Of a stretch of DNA of 64,000 nucleotides, positions 44,615 to 51,727 are shown one piece after another. A program made the translations under genes and the position numbers. Within the stretch, counting starts at the first letter, position 1. Every line of letters starts with the position of its first letter. Source of the DNA: UBA2450 sp045226015 (GTDB taxonomy: Bacteria > Bacillota_I > Bacilli_A > RFN20 > CAG-826); contig JBGVBY010000013.1 of assembly GCA_045226015.1 (NCBI GenBank), positions 124,001-188,000 on the forward strand. Reading direction: 5' to 3'. Below the pieces are notes generated by a model. It saw only the letters and a program-made list of their open reading frames with translations, had not been told where the DNA came from and did no database searches.

Positions 44615-46358
44615 GAAAATTAAGCTCCTCATTTCTAATCTTAAACACTCTCCTGGAGTGTATTTAATGCACGATGTTAATGGGACTATTATCTATGTTG
44701 GCAAAGCCAAAGACCTCCAAAAAAGAGTGTCACAATATTTTTTACGTCCTCAAACTGGAAAAGTTTTTAAGATGGTGCAATCTGTCGATTATTTTGAGAC
44801 CATCATCGTTCAAAATGAAAAAGAAGCACTTATCTTAGAAATGAATCTAATTAAGGAACATTACCCTAGATTCAATATCCTTCTAAAAGATGGAAGTCAT
44901 TACCCATATATTGCAATCAAAAAGAAGGGTGATGTCACTCTTACTATTAAAAGAAATAATAAAGACAAAGGTTATGACTATTATGGACCATACCCTAATA
45001 GTGGAGCGGCCTACAAAATGGTGGATCTCCTTAATAAAATCTACCCAATCAGAAAATGTCGTTCTATACCTAGTTCAGTGTGTCTATATTATCACCTTGG
45101 ACAATGTTTAGCCCCTTGCGTCAATAAAATCGACGAAAGTGAGTATGATACGTTAAGAGAAAAGATAAAATCTTTTCTAAATGGCAATAATGACGAAGTT
45201 ATTAAAGAGTTAAAAGTAAAGATGAACATTGCTAGTGAGTCACTCAACTACGAACTTGCTAGAGACTATAAAAACCTCATTGATTCTATTGAACACATCA
45301 ATACTTCAATGTCTGTAGAACTCAAAGACAAAATTGATCGCGATATTTTCGCTTATTCTACTAGAAATGGCTATATATCAATCGCGTTCCTTCTTTTTAG
45401 AAATGGAATGTTATTAGGCAAAGAAAGTCATGTTGTGGAATCCTTTGGAGAAATTGAAGAACAAGTTAGCGACTTAATCACTCAGTTCTACGACAAGATG
45501 CCTTTACCAACTCAAATCATCATAAATGATGATAAGGTTATAGATAACTTAAGTGGATATTTAGACACTAGTATTTTAAAAGTGTCGCGTGGACACATCT
45601 ATGATTTGGTGATGTCAGCGAAAAGTAATGCGGATAACGCGCTTGATGAGTATTTCCTTTCTTCTAAACTAGACGAAGATAAGGTTGCTTTATTAGAAGA
45701 ACTTGGAGAACTTTTATCTATCTCCACTCCATATCATATCGAATTATTTGATAATTCTCATTTACAAGGCTCTTCTCCAGTGGGAGCGATGGTGACCTTC
45801 ATTAACGGAGAACCAGCAAAAAACTTATATAGAAAATTTAAAATCGAGCACGATGAGGCTCGCGATGACTTTAAGAGCATGGAAGAAGTGATCACTCGTC
45901 ATTACTCTAGACTTAAAAATGATCACAAAAAGTATCCAGACTTAATCTTAGTGGATGGAGGATTGCCCCAAGTTAAAAGTGCTTCTCAAGCGTTAAAGAA
46001 TATTGAAGTAGATATTCCTGTCTATGGTTTATTTAAGAATGATAAACACTCCACAAGTGGATTAATCGATATTGATGGAAATGAATATCCTATTACTGAT
46101 AAGAAGTTATTTTTCTTATTAACAAGGATGCAAGATGAAGTACATCGCTTTGCGATCTCTTTCCATAAGGAGAAAAGAAATAAGGCAATGACTGTCTCGA
46201 TTTTTGATGAAGTAAATGGATTAGGTCAAAAAAGAAGAGAATTAATTTCTAAGTTCTACCCCGATATCAATTCGTTAAACGAAGCGACAGTGGAGGAACT
46301 AAGTCAAATTCTTCCTAAAGACGTTGCTACTTCTTTGTTTAATAAATTACACAATTAA
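44607..46358 (+). CDS. uvrC: Excinuclease ABC subunit C
   Basis: Makes both incisions in nucleotide excision repair. GIY-YIG nuclease domain at the N-terminus (GVYLMHDVNGTIIYVGKAKDLQKRV-type pattern, about 13-37), a Cys-containing linker (KCRSIPSSVCLYY and QCLAPCV), a UVR motif (about 195-235), the RNase H-like second nuclease domain (FDNSHLQGSSPVGAMV with catalytic Asp, LILVDGGLPQV), and C-terminal HhH remnants. 583 residues. It is coupled to mutS2, an order seen in several Firmicutes. Confidence 0.96.
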   Translation: MTEKIKLLISNLKHSPGVYLMHDVNGTIIYVGKAKDLQKRVSQYFLRPQTGKVFKMVQSVDYFETIIVQNEKEALILEMNLIKEHYPRFNILLKDGSHYPYIAIKKKGDVTLTIKRNNKDKGYDYYGPYPNSGAAYKMVDLLNKIYPIRKCRSIPSSVCLYYHLGQCLAPCVNKIDESEYDTLREKIKSFLNGNNDEVIKELKVKMNIASESLNYELARDYKNLIDSIEHINTSMSVELKDKIDRDIFAYSTRNGYISIAFLLFRNGMLLGKESHVVESFGEIEEQVSDLITQFYDKMPLPTQIIINDDKVIDNLSGYLDTSILKVSRGHIYDLVMSAKSNADNALDEYFLSSKLDEDKVALLEELGELLSISTPYHIELFDNSHLQGSSPVGAMVTFINGEPAKNLYRKFKIEHDEARDDFKSMEEVITRHYSRLKNDHKKYPDLILVDGGLPQVKSASQALKNIEVDIPVYGLFKNDKHSTSGLIDIDGNEYPITDKKLFFLLTRMQDEVHRFAISFHKEKRNKAMTVSIFDEVNGLGQKRRELISKFYPDINSLNEATVEELSQILPKDVATSLFNKLHN

Positions 46359-46360
46359 AC

Positions 46361-46389
46361 TTGAAAAAACATTTATCATTTAAGATAAT
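46361..46389 (+). promoter_or_regulatory. Promoter of tRNA-Arg
   Basis: -35 TTGAAA (46361-46366), 17 bp, -10 GATAAT (46384-46389), 21 bp before the tRNA. It begins 2 bp after the uvrC stop. Confidence 0.8.
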
Positions 46390-46410
46390 AATAAAGCGCA
46401 AAGCGTAAAT

Positions 46411-46487
<77 letters not shown>

Positions 46488-46501
46488 TCACATAATACAA
46501 T

Positions 46502-46533
46502 ATCCAATGTCTAAAGACATTGGATTTTGTTTT
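46502..46533 (+). terminator. Terminator of tRNA-Arg
   Basis: ATCCAATGTC (46502-46511), TAAA, GACATTGGAT (46516-46525), then TTTGTTTT. A perfect 10-bp stem. Confidence 0.92.
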
Positions 46534-46616
46534 GCTTATATACAAGATTTCAATGTCTAAAAGCTATATAAAAAGTTCCTAAAAGCAGTGGGAATAAAAT
46601 GGTTAAAGAAAAGTTA

Positions 46617-46672
46617 AAAGTCTGCAGGAGATGTATAATAGTGGAATGTGTGACACTTTTGTGGCAGACTTT
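46617..46672 (+). promoter_or_regulatory. -10 box flanked by a 9-bp inverted repeat
   Basis: AAAGTCTGC (46617-46625) and GCAGACTTT (46664-46672) are perfect complements enclosing a TATAAT (46634-46639) and a small palindrome GTGTGACAC (46648-46656). This is the promoter region of the downstream secreted-protein gene. The layout suggests a looping operator or a switchable element. Nothing else is seen between the tRNA terminator and the gene. Confidence 0.5.
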
Positions 46673-46712
46673 GTGGTAATATTAAAAATATTTTTAAAAG
46701 TGAGGTATTTTT

Positions 46713-48203
46713 ATGCAAAAGAAAAAACTAGTATTATTAATCACATCGATTTTGTCAGTCGGTGCTGTTTCTACTACCATTTTAGTGTCAAATAATATTT
46801 CACTTTCTTTGAACGCTAAAGCTGATGTTGAACCATATACATTAACTATTAACGCCTCAAACAAATCTAATTTTGTGCAAGATGGCGATGTCTATAGAGG
46901 AACATTTAAAACCGCTCTTGGAAATGATATCGTTTTTAGAACAAAATCAGCCCCATCTAGTCAGGTAGGTGTTGTCTTTGAATTTACTAGCTTAAGCGAT
47001 TATTTAATCAATGAAACTCCTCTTAGAGGGGTCACAAGTATCGAATTTACTGGCCATTATTTAAGAAATGGAAGTTTAAGTACATTTGGCTCTCTATACA
47101 CATATTATCTAGAAGACCTTGATATGGCCAGTTTAGATAAGGACGATCTTACCAATTCTACTAAACGCATAGAACCAGTAAGCGAATATCATCATCAATA
47201 TGTTGTAGAAACTGGAAACTCGTTTGATAGAGCGGGCTCTTTATATTATTACATTGGTAATAAAGACTATGTTTATTCAAATTCAGATTGGGTTATTGAA
47301 TCAGTCAAATACGTTTTTAGCTGTCAAAGCACTAAAACATATGTCAGTGTGACAAGTTCTGATTCCTCAAAAGGCAATGTTGCTATCGATAGTGCGGTAG
47401 CGAATAATAAAGGCTATAAAGTTGTCGCTAATGGAACTTCTGTCAAAATTCATGCTTACCCATTCTATAATTATCAAAATGATAATTTCTGTCTCTTTAA
47501 GGGATGGCATTTAAATGGCAGCGAACAAATCATTAGCACCGATGCTGATTACGCGTTCGTAACTGAACAAGATGGTGTTTATAAGTTTGTTGCAGAATTT
47601 ATCGAAGCACCAAGTGAAACTTTTAGACAAGGTGTTAGATTATGCTATCAAGAAGAAGATTATTTTGGTAACATGCAATGGTATGAAGAAGATACTGATA
47701 CATTCGTTAAATCTTATGATGGAGCATATTATGACCTCGAAAGTTATGTTGACACCATTAGTGGAAAAGGCCATTGTGAAACTCAAAGTTTTGATGAAGA
47801 TGATTTATGGCATCAACACGCTAGAGGCACATCTGCCCTGACTCCTTATTTACGTTTAAACAAAAATTATAGTAAATACTATAAAGCGGACGGACAAGGC
47901 CACCAAGAAAAGGTTAATGTCAAAGACTTCGATCCTGATAAAGTTAGCTGTATTGAATTAGTGCTTGATAAGAGTGATGCGTGTGCAAGAGATGATCTTT
48001 CAATTAGTGGTGGCAATTTTGCCCACACAAAAAAAGATATCAATGATACTGACGGCAAAAAGATTTCTAAATTCTATATCGATAGTTTTACAAAAGACGT
48101 AATCAAAATCAGTATTCCTGATAATATTAGTGACGTTAACTTCTTTAAGGTCAAAAGATTAGTGGTTCACTACAAAGTTGAAATTCCTCAACTCGAACAA
48201 TAA
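46713..48203 (+). CDS. Secreted protein with an InlB/Listeria-Bacteroides-type repeat
   Basis: The 496 residues begin with a signal peptide (about 1-36, KKKLVLLITSILSVGAVSTT with a likely cut after LNAKA). A central segment (about 210-300) with FCLFKGWHLNGSEQIIS followed by AFVTEQDGVYKFVAEF resembles the beta-grasp repeat domain of internalin-like and other surface proteins. The N-terminal (about 45-200) and C-terminal (about 300-496) parts are beta-rich and unrecognised. No cell-wall anchor or membrane segment is seen at the C-terminus. GAGG ribosome binding site. The role is unknown; surface interaction is a guess. Confidence 0.75.
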   Translation: MQKKKLVLLITSILSVGAVSTTILVSNNISLSLNAKADVEPYTLTINASNKSNFVQDGDVYRGTFKTALGNDIVFRTKSAPSSQVGVVFEFTSLSDYLINETPLRGVTSIEFTGHYLRNGSLSTFGSLYTYYLEDLDMASLDKDDLTNSTKRIEPVSEYHHQYVVETGNSFDRAGSLYYYIGNKDYVYSNSDWVIESVKYVFSCQSTKTYVSVTSSDSSKGNVAIDSAVANNKGYKVVANGTSVKIHAYPFYNYQNDNFCLFKGWHLNGSEQIISTDADYAFVTEQDGVYKFVAEFIEAPSETFRQGVRLCYQEEDYFGNMQWYEEDTDTFVKSYDGAYYDLESYVDTISGKGHCETQSFDEDDLWHQHARGTSALTPYLRLNKNYSKYYKADGQGHQEKVNVKDFDPDKVSCIELVLDKSDACARDDLSISGGNFAHTKKDINDTDGKKISKFYIDSFTKDVIKISIPDNISDVNFFKVKRLVVHYKVEIPQLEQ

Positions 48204-48276
48204 AATACAGGCTCTCTACATTCTGACGGGGTTTAACGGGGACCCTTGAGCCAAACTCCCAAAAACTCTACATTCT

Positions 48277-48317
48277 AAGGTGGTATATCCTCAGTGGTAT
48301 ATCACCTTTGATTTTTA
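48277..48317 (+). terminator. Terminator after the secreted protein
   Basis: A 13-bp stem (48277-48289 with 48296-48308, two G-U pairs, loop CTCAGT), then a T-rich run. Just before it, at 48210-48253, GGCTC/GAGCC and GGGT/ACCC form another hairpin, and CTCTACATTCT occurs twice (about 48212 and 48266). Confidence 0.8.
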
Positions 48318-48374
48318 TAGGTCAAAATAAGCATTACTCTTGATCCAAATCTTTTAAAACTTCGATATTCATGA

Positions 48375-48503
48375 GCGAAGCGCATAGTAAATGTCTAATT
48401 CTAAGTTATTAACTATGTTACAAATTGCTTATTGACTATTAACTCTGTTACAGCTAGACATTGTTAATAACAGCATCGATGTTATTCGGTGCTGTTTTTG
48501 TTT
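48375..48503 (+). promoter_or_regulatory. Candidate attenuator or small RNA before the flavin reductase gene
   Basis: TTGATC (48340-48345), 17 bp, CGATAT (48363-48368) is a possible promoter. The RNA would hold AATGTCTA (48390-48397) paired with TAGACATT (48455-48462), enclosing two near-identical 16-mers TATTAACTMTGTTACA (48407-48422, 48437-48452; M is A then C) at a 30-bp period. At its end two hairpins exclude each other: AATAACA/TGTTATT (48466-48472, 48480-48486) and the terminator AACAGCA/TGCTGTT (48469-48475, 48490-48496) followed by TTTGTTT. This is a switch-like layout. It matches no family I know. Confidence 0.55.
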
Positions 48504-48533
48504 ATAATTGTATTAACAAATAGGAGCAAAATT

Positions 48534-49097
48534 ATGAAAAAAGAAATCAAAACCAAAGACGCAATATTTCCAATGCCAGTGCTTTTAATATCAACATTTA
48601 ATGAAGACGGAAGTGTTGATGTCATGAACGCTGCATGGGGAACAATGCTTGATCAAGGTGTTGTCGCTTTAAATTTAAGCGAAACACATAAAACGGTTGA
48701 GAATATCAAAGTTAGAAAAGGACTTGTGGTCCATATTGCTGATGCAAAGCATGTTGTGGAAGCTGATTATTTTGGAATGGTCAGTGGACATAGAGAGCCT
48801 AAAAAGTTTGAAAAATCAAAATTAACATGTGTTAAATCCGAACTTGTAGACGCTCCAATTATTAATGAATTTCCAATCGCCATAGAATGCGAATTCGTTG
48901 AATTCCAAAACGATGCAACAGGCATCGGATTAATCGCTAAGGTTCTAAGAACCTCTGTTGAAGAAAATTGTCTAACAGATGGTAAAGTAGATATCAATAA
49001 AGTTGAAGCTATCGCCTTTGATCCATACACTCATAGCTACTATAAAGTCCATACAAGAGTGGGAGACGCCTTCAAAGACGGACTTAAATTAAAATAG
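48534..49097 (+). CDS. Flavin reductase-like (FMN-binding) protein
   Basis: The 187-residue protein is of the split-barrel flavin reductase/flavoredoxin type: DAIFPMPVLLISTFNEDGS (about 8-26), AAWGTMLDQG, LNLSETHKTVENIKVRKG (about 46-63) and DYFGMVSGHREPKKFEKS. ATG 48534 is used because TAGGAG lies upstream; an in-frame ATG at 48489 lies inside the terminator region. The redox partner is unknown. It is a shorter paralogue of the protein at 28920-29840 and stands behind the attenuator-like element. Confidence 0.85.
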   Translation: MKKEIKTKDAIFPMPVLLISTFNEDGSVDVMNAAWGTMLDQGVVALNLSETHKTVENIKVRKGLVVHIADAKHVVEADYFGMVSGHREPKKFEKSKLTCVKSELVDAPIINEFPIAIECEFVEFQNDATGIGLIAKVLRTSVEENCLTDGKVDINKVEAIAFDPYTHSYYKVHTRVGDAFKDGLKLK

Positions 49098-49138
49098 TTT
49101 TAAAATCATAATACGATTAACTTTGATGCTGGATGGTG

Positions 49139-50197
49139 TCAATGTTTTTTATTTTTAGACAGCTCTTTTTCAATTTCTTCTATAGAAGGTAAACTGCCTT
49201 TGTAATTATCAGGAATTAATTTAGATAATTCAAACGAAGAAACGCCTAATGGCTGAGAAGAAGATTCCATGGAATAACTTGCTAATACATTATCTTTGTC
49301 TTTACAAACAAGAATACCAATTGTCTTTGAATCTATCTCGCTTTTTAAGATATGATCAACTGCTACTACATATGTGCCTAATTGACCTGTATATTCTGGC
49401 TTGAAAGTAGTGGTTTTAACTTCAATAACAACATAGGCATGTACTTGAGTGTTATAGAATAACATATCTAGGAATTGTTCTGTTTCTCCAACCATTAAAC
49501 GATATTCTCTTCCTATGTATGCAAAGCCAGTTCCTAACTCTAATAGGAATTTTTGAATGTTATTAATTAATGCATCTTTTAATTCTTTTTCTGAGAAATC
49601 ATTATCAAGGGAAATGAAATTAAAATTATAAGGATCCTTCGTCAGTTGTTTTGCTAAATCGCTATTTTCTTTTGGTAATGTTAATTCAAAATTGTTAATA
49701 GCCTTACCTTGCCTTTCATAAAGATTAGAATCAAGTTGGACTCTTAAAATTGATCTAGACCATCCATTTTCTATTGTTTTTTGAATATAAAATAGAGCTT
49801 TCTTTCGGTCTTTTTTCACCTTGTCTAGAAGAATAAGAATATGGCCCCAAGGCACCATTGTAATTTGCGCAACAACTTGCTGCGTAATTTTATTTTCCGG
49901 AAACAATTCATAGAATTGATGCATTGCTTGAAGGTTTCTTATAGAGAATCCTCTAGCGTCTTGAAACTGCTCATTTAGGTCTTTTGAAAGGGATGCATAA
50001 AATTTAGAACCCCATCTAGCTTCACTTTTCATTTTTACGATGTCTCTTCCAAGTGACCAATAAAAACGAATTAATTCACTGTTTACATGAACTGCTGCTT
50101 TGATTTGAGATTGTCTATATCTCTTTTTTAATTCTTTTATCCAGTTTTGATAATCTTCATCAAGTATGGATAATACTTTTTCACTAACTTCTTTCAT
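49139..50197 (-). CDS. DUF1016 (YhcG-type) PD-(D/E)XK nuclease domain protein
   Basis: A 352-residue cytosolic protein. The N-terminal DUF1016 region (about 15-160) has AAVHVNSELIRFYWSLGRDI and GFSIRNLQAMHQFYELF. The C-terminal PDDEXK-like nuclease domain (about 175-340) has FAYIGREYRLMVG, the acidic FLDMLFYN and the catalytic VVIEVKTTTFKPEYTGQL. Members are common near restriction-modification and other defence genes; no such gene is visible next to this one. The ribosome binding site AAAGGAG is buried in a 12-bp helix, and a long structured leader lies upstream. Accessory-type gene, possibly acquired. Confidence 0.9.
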   Translation of the reverse strand: MKEVSEKVLSILDEDYQNWIKELKKRYRQSQIKAAVHVNSELIRFYWSLGRDIVKMKSEARWGSKFYASLSKDLNEQFQDARGFSIRNLQAMHQFYELFPENKITQQVVAQITMVPWGHILILLDKVKKDRKKALFYIQKTIENGWSRSILRVQLDSNLYERQGKAINNFELTLPKENSDLAKQLTKDPYNFNFISLDNDFSEKELKDALINNIQKFLLELGTGFAYIGREYRLMVGETEQFLDMLFYNTQVHAYVVIEVKTTTFKPEYTGQLGTYVVAVDHILKSEIDSKTIGILVCKDKDNVLASYSMESSSQPLGVSSFELSKLIPDNYKGSLPSIEEIEKELSKNKKH

Positions 50198-50203
50198 AAT
50201 AAA

Positions 50204-50248
50204 ATCTCCTTTCGATAGTTAGGCAAAGTGATGCTTTCAAAAGGAGAT
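50204..50248 (-). promoter_or_regulatory. Helix hiding the DUF1016 ribosome binding site
   Basis: In the mRNA, ATCTCCTTTTGA (50248-50237) pairs with TCGAAAGGAGAT (50215-50204): 12 bp with a single G-U, loop of 21 nt. The second arm contains AAAGGAG, 8 nt from the ATG. The first arm begins right after the leader's T-run, so translation of read-through mRNA would be blocked unless the helix opens. Confidence 0.75.
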
Positions 50249-50532
50249 AAAAAGCCATCCAAATTGAAAACACCTTTTTGTAACTAACTGCTGATATCCC
50301 TATCAACCATAGTTACTGGTGTTTCATCCCACGTTGGATGGCCTCTGATTCAAATGCTAATAATTGTGTGGAGCGTGGACGATGATATCGTCTTCTGGGC
50401 GATGCTTTCCACAATGCAAGATCCTAACACGTCCAATCTTGCAGTTTATAGTAGGGTGCCCTATCGTGTACCTGCGTATGGTCGACTTTGCTTATAGCTA
50501 GTTCATAGCGCCGATAGTCTGCTAATATATAC
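50249..50532 (-). ncRNA. Structured leader RNA upstream of the DUF1016 nuclease gene
   Basis: About 285 nt from a strong promoter to a T5 run. Helices seen (plus coordinates): CTATCG 50461-50466 with CGATAG 50512-50517; TGCAAGAT 50415-50422 with ATCTTGCA 50436-50443; TGTGGA 50367-50372 with TCCACA 50408-50413, enclosing GACGAT-GAT-ATCGTC 50378-50392. A long terminal hairpin at 50254-50342 has four stacked helices (9, 7, 7 and 5 bp) and is followed by T5 on the transcribed strand. It does not show the hallmarks of tmRNA, RNase P, SRP or 6S RNA. It may be a regulatory leader of DUF1016 or a separate RNA. The family is not recognised. Confidence 0.7.
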
Positions 50533-50538
50533 ACTTTT

Positions 50539-50567
50539 ATTATAAGTTTTTGTTGTCTATGCATCAA
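50539..50567 (-). promoter_or_regulatory. Strong promoter of the DUF1016 leader RNA
   Basis: -35 TTGATG (50567-50562), 17 bp, perfect -10 TATAAT (50544-50539). One of the best promoters in the window. The remainder of the 50568-50651 gap holds only the upstream region of the SemiSWEET gene. Confidence 0.85.
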
Positions 50568-50651
50568 TGTAATTTATTTATAAATTATTAGGCAGTTACT
50601 AAAAACAAGAGTAATATGATAGGTAGTTATTTTTAAAAGAGGAAATGTATT

Positions 50652-50972
50652 ATGAGTGCTATTGAAATTGCAGTTTTGATTTTATCAAGTGTTGACGCTT
50701 TTTGCTGTGTTGTCTGTCGAGTACCTCAAGTAGTGAGGTTGATCAAATTAAAAGAATCTCAAGCTATTTCGATTCCTTTCTGGGCGTGTAACATTTTATC
50801 TTGTTTTATGTGTATTACTGCTTATTCTTTGCAGTTATCAATTGGTAATATTTCAATGGTTATCTTCTTATGTTCAGCGACATTTAATCTTGTGCTTAAC
50901 ACTTTGATTTTCTTCTTGGTTCGTAAGTATCGTAAGAGAAACTCTAAAATGACTCCAGTAGTGCAGCAATAA
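50652..50972 (+). CDS. SemiSWEET / PQ-loop transporter
   Basis: A 106-residue membrane protein with three helices (about 5-25, 38-62, 66-92) and the PQ-loop motif RVPQVVRLIKLKESQAISIP (about 23-42) typical of SemiSWEET half-transporters, which dimerise to move small sugars. The substrate is unknown. AGAGG ribosome binding site. It is a single gene whose end overlaps convergent mtnN by 29 bp. Confidence 0.88.
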   Translation: MSAIEIAVLILSSVDAFCCVVCRVPQVVRLIKLKESQAISIPFWACNILSCFMCITAYSLQLSIGNISMVIFLCSATFNLVLNTLIFFLVRKYRKRNSKMTPVVQQ

Positions 50973-51606
50973 CTCTTTGTAATACTTCATTCACTTTATA
51001 GACGTTATCTTCATATAAAGTGCCTCTTAATTCATTATTAGAGATGATTCTAAACGCGATTGTAGGAATCATCTTTTCTTTACAAGCTTTATATATAGCG
51101 ATAGTCTCCATGTCTTCACATAAATGATGATGTTTACTGTGTAAAGATTTAATCATTTCTTTATCTTTGGTGAAGAAATCTCCTGATAGAGTCGCTCCGT
51201 GACGAATATGGGCAGTAGAGTTTTTGTCTAGTAATTTTCCTAACTTTTCATCACCTTTAATAACTATTTTCGTTTCATCAATTACATCCCAAGTAGATGT
51301 AGGAGTGTTACTCATGACATAACCTCCGTGATAAATTGCTTCATCACAAATAACAATGTCTCCATCGTTAACGTCTAAAGTGTGTCCACCTGCAGTTCCA
51401 ATGTTAATCACAATATCTGGATGAATTTCTTCAATTAAAGAGTTAGTGGATGAAAAAGCGTTTATGATACCCACTCCTGTAAGAGCGGTGTATATTTCGT
51501 TATCATTTATTTTTGCAAAGCAAAAATTAACTTTTGATTCTGCTTTAATAAGTTTGTTCAACAAAGAAATTTCTTTAGTTAGGGCCGCTAAAATCAGGAT
51601 TTTCAT
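50944..51606 (-). CDS. mtnN: 5'-methylthioadenosine/S-adenosylhomocysteine nucleosidase
   Basis: Splits MTA and SAH, recycling by-products of methylation and polyamine synthesis. 220 residues. Motifs: TALTGVGIINAFSST (about 35-49), DIVINIGTAGG (about 65-75, phosphorylase fold), ATLSGDFFT (about 138-146) and CEDMETIAIYKACKE (about 159-173, catalytic Glu and nucleoside site). It normally ends with a catalytic Asp in S(D/N); here it is ISNNE, an Asn, which is unusual and may lower activity. No ribosome binding site. Confidence 0.88.
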   Translation of the reverse strand: MKILILAALTKEISLLNKLIKAESKVNFCFAKINDNEIYTALTGVGIINAFSSTNSLIEEIHPDIVINIGTAGGHTLDVNDGDIVICDEAIYHGGYVMSNTPTSTWDVIDETKIVIKGDEKLGKLLDKNSTAHIRHGATLSGDFFTKDKEMIKSLHSKHHHLCEDMETIAIYKACKEKMIPTIAFRIISNNELRGTLYEDNVYKVNEVLQRVIAALLESF

Positions 51607-51612
51607 ATTTCA

Positions 51613-51618
51613 ATTATC
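51613..51618 (-). promoter_or_regulatory. Leaderless-type -10 of mtnN
   Basis: GATAAT ends 6 nt before the ATG. No clear -35. Confidence 0.4.
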
Positions 51619-51727
51619 AAACAATTCTCTCTCAAAGTCTAATTATAACTATGTAATGTGTTATTTATTTTAAATAAGAAGTGTGATAGATTAATACCGT
51701 TAGATCAAATAATGAAGAGGTAGAAAT

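Noticed and set aside
50249..50532. 6S RNA or tmRNA upstream of DUF1016
   Set aside because: The 5' and 3' ends do not pair, there is no central bubble of 6S type, and no tRNA-like domain or tag frame is seen.
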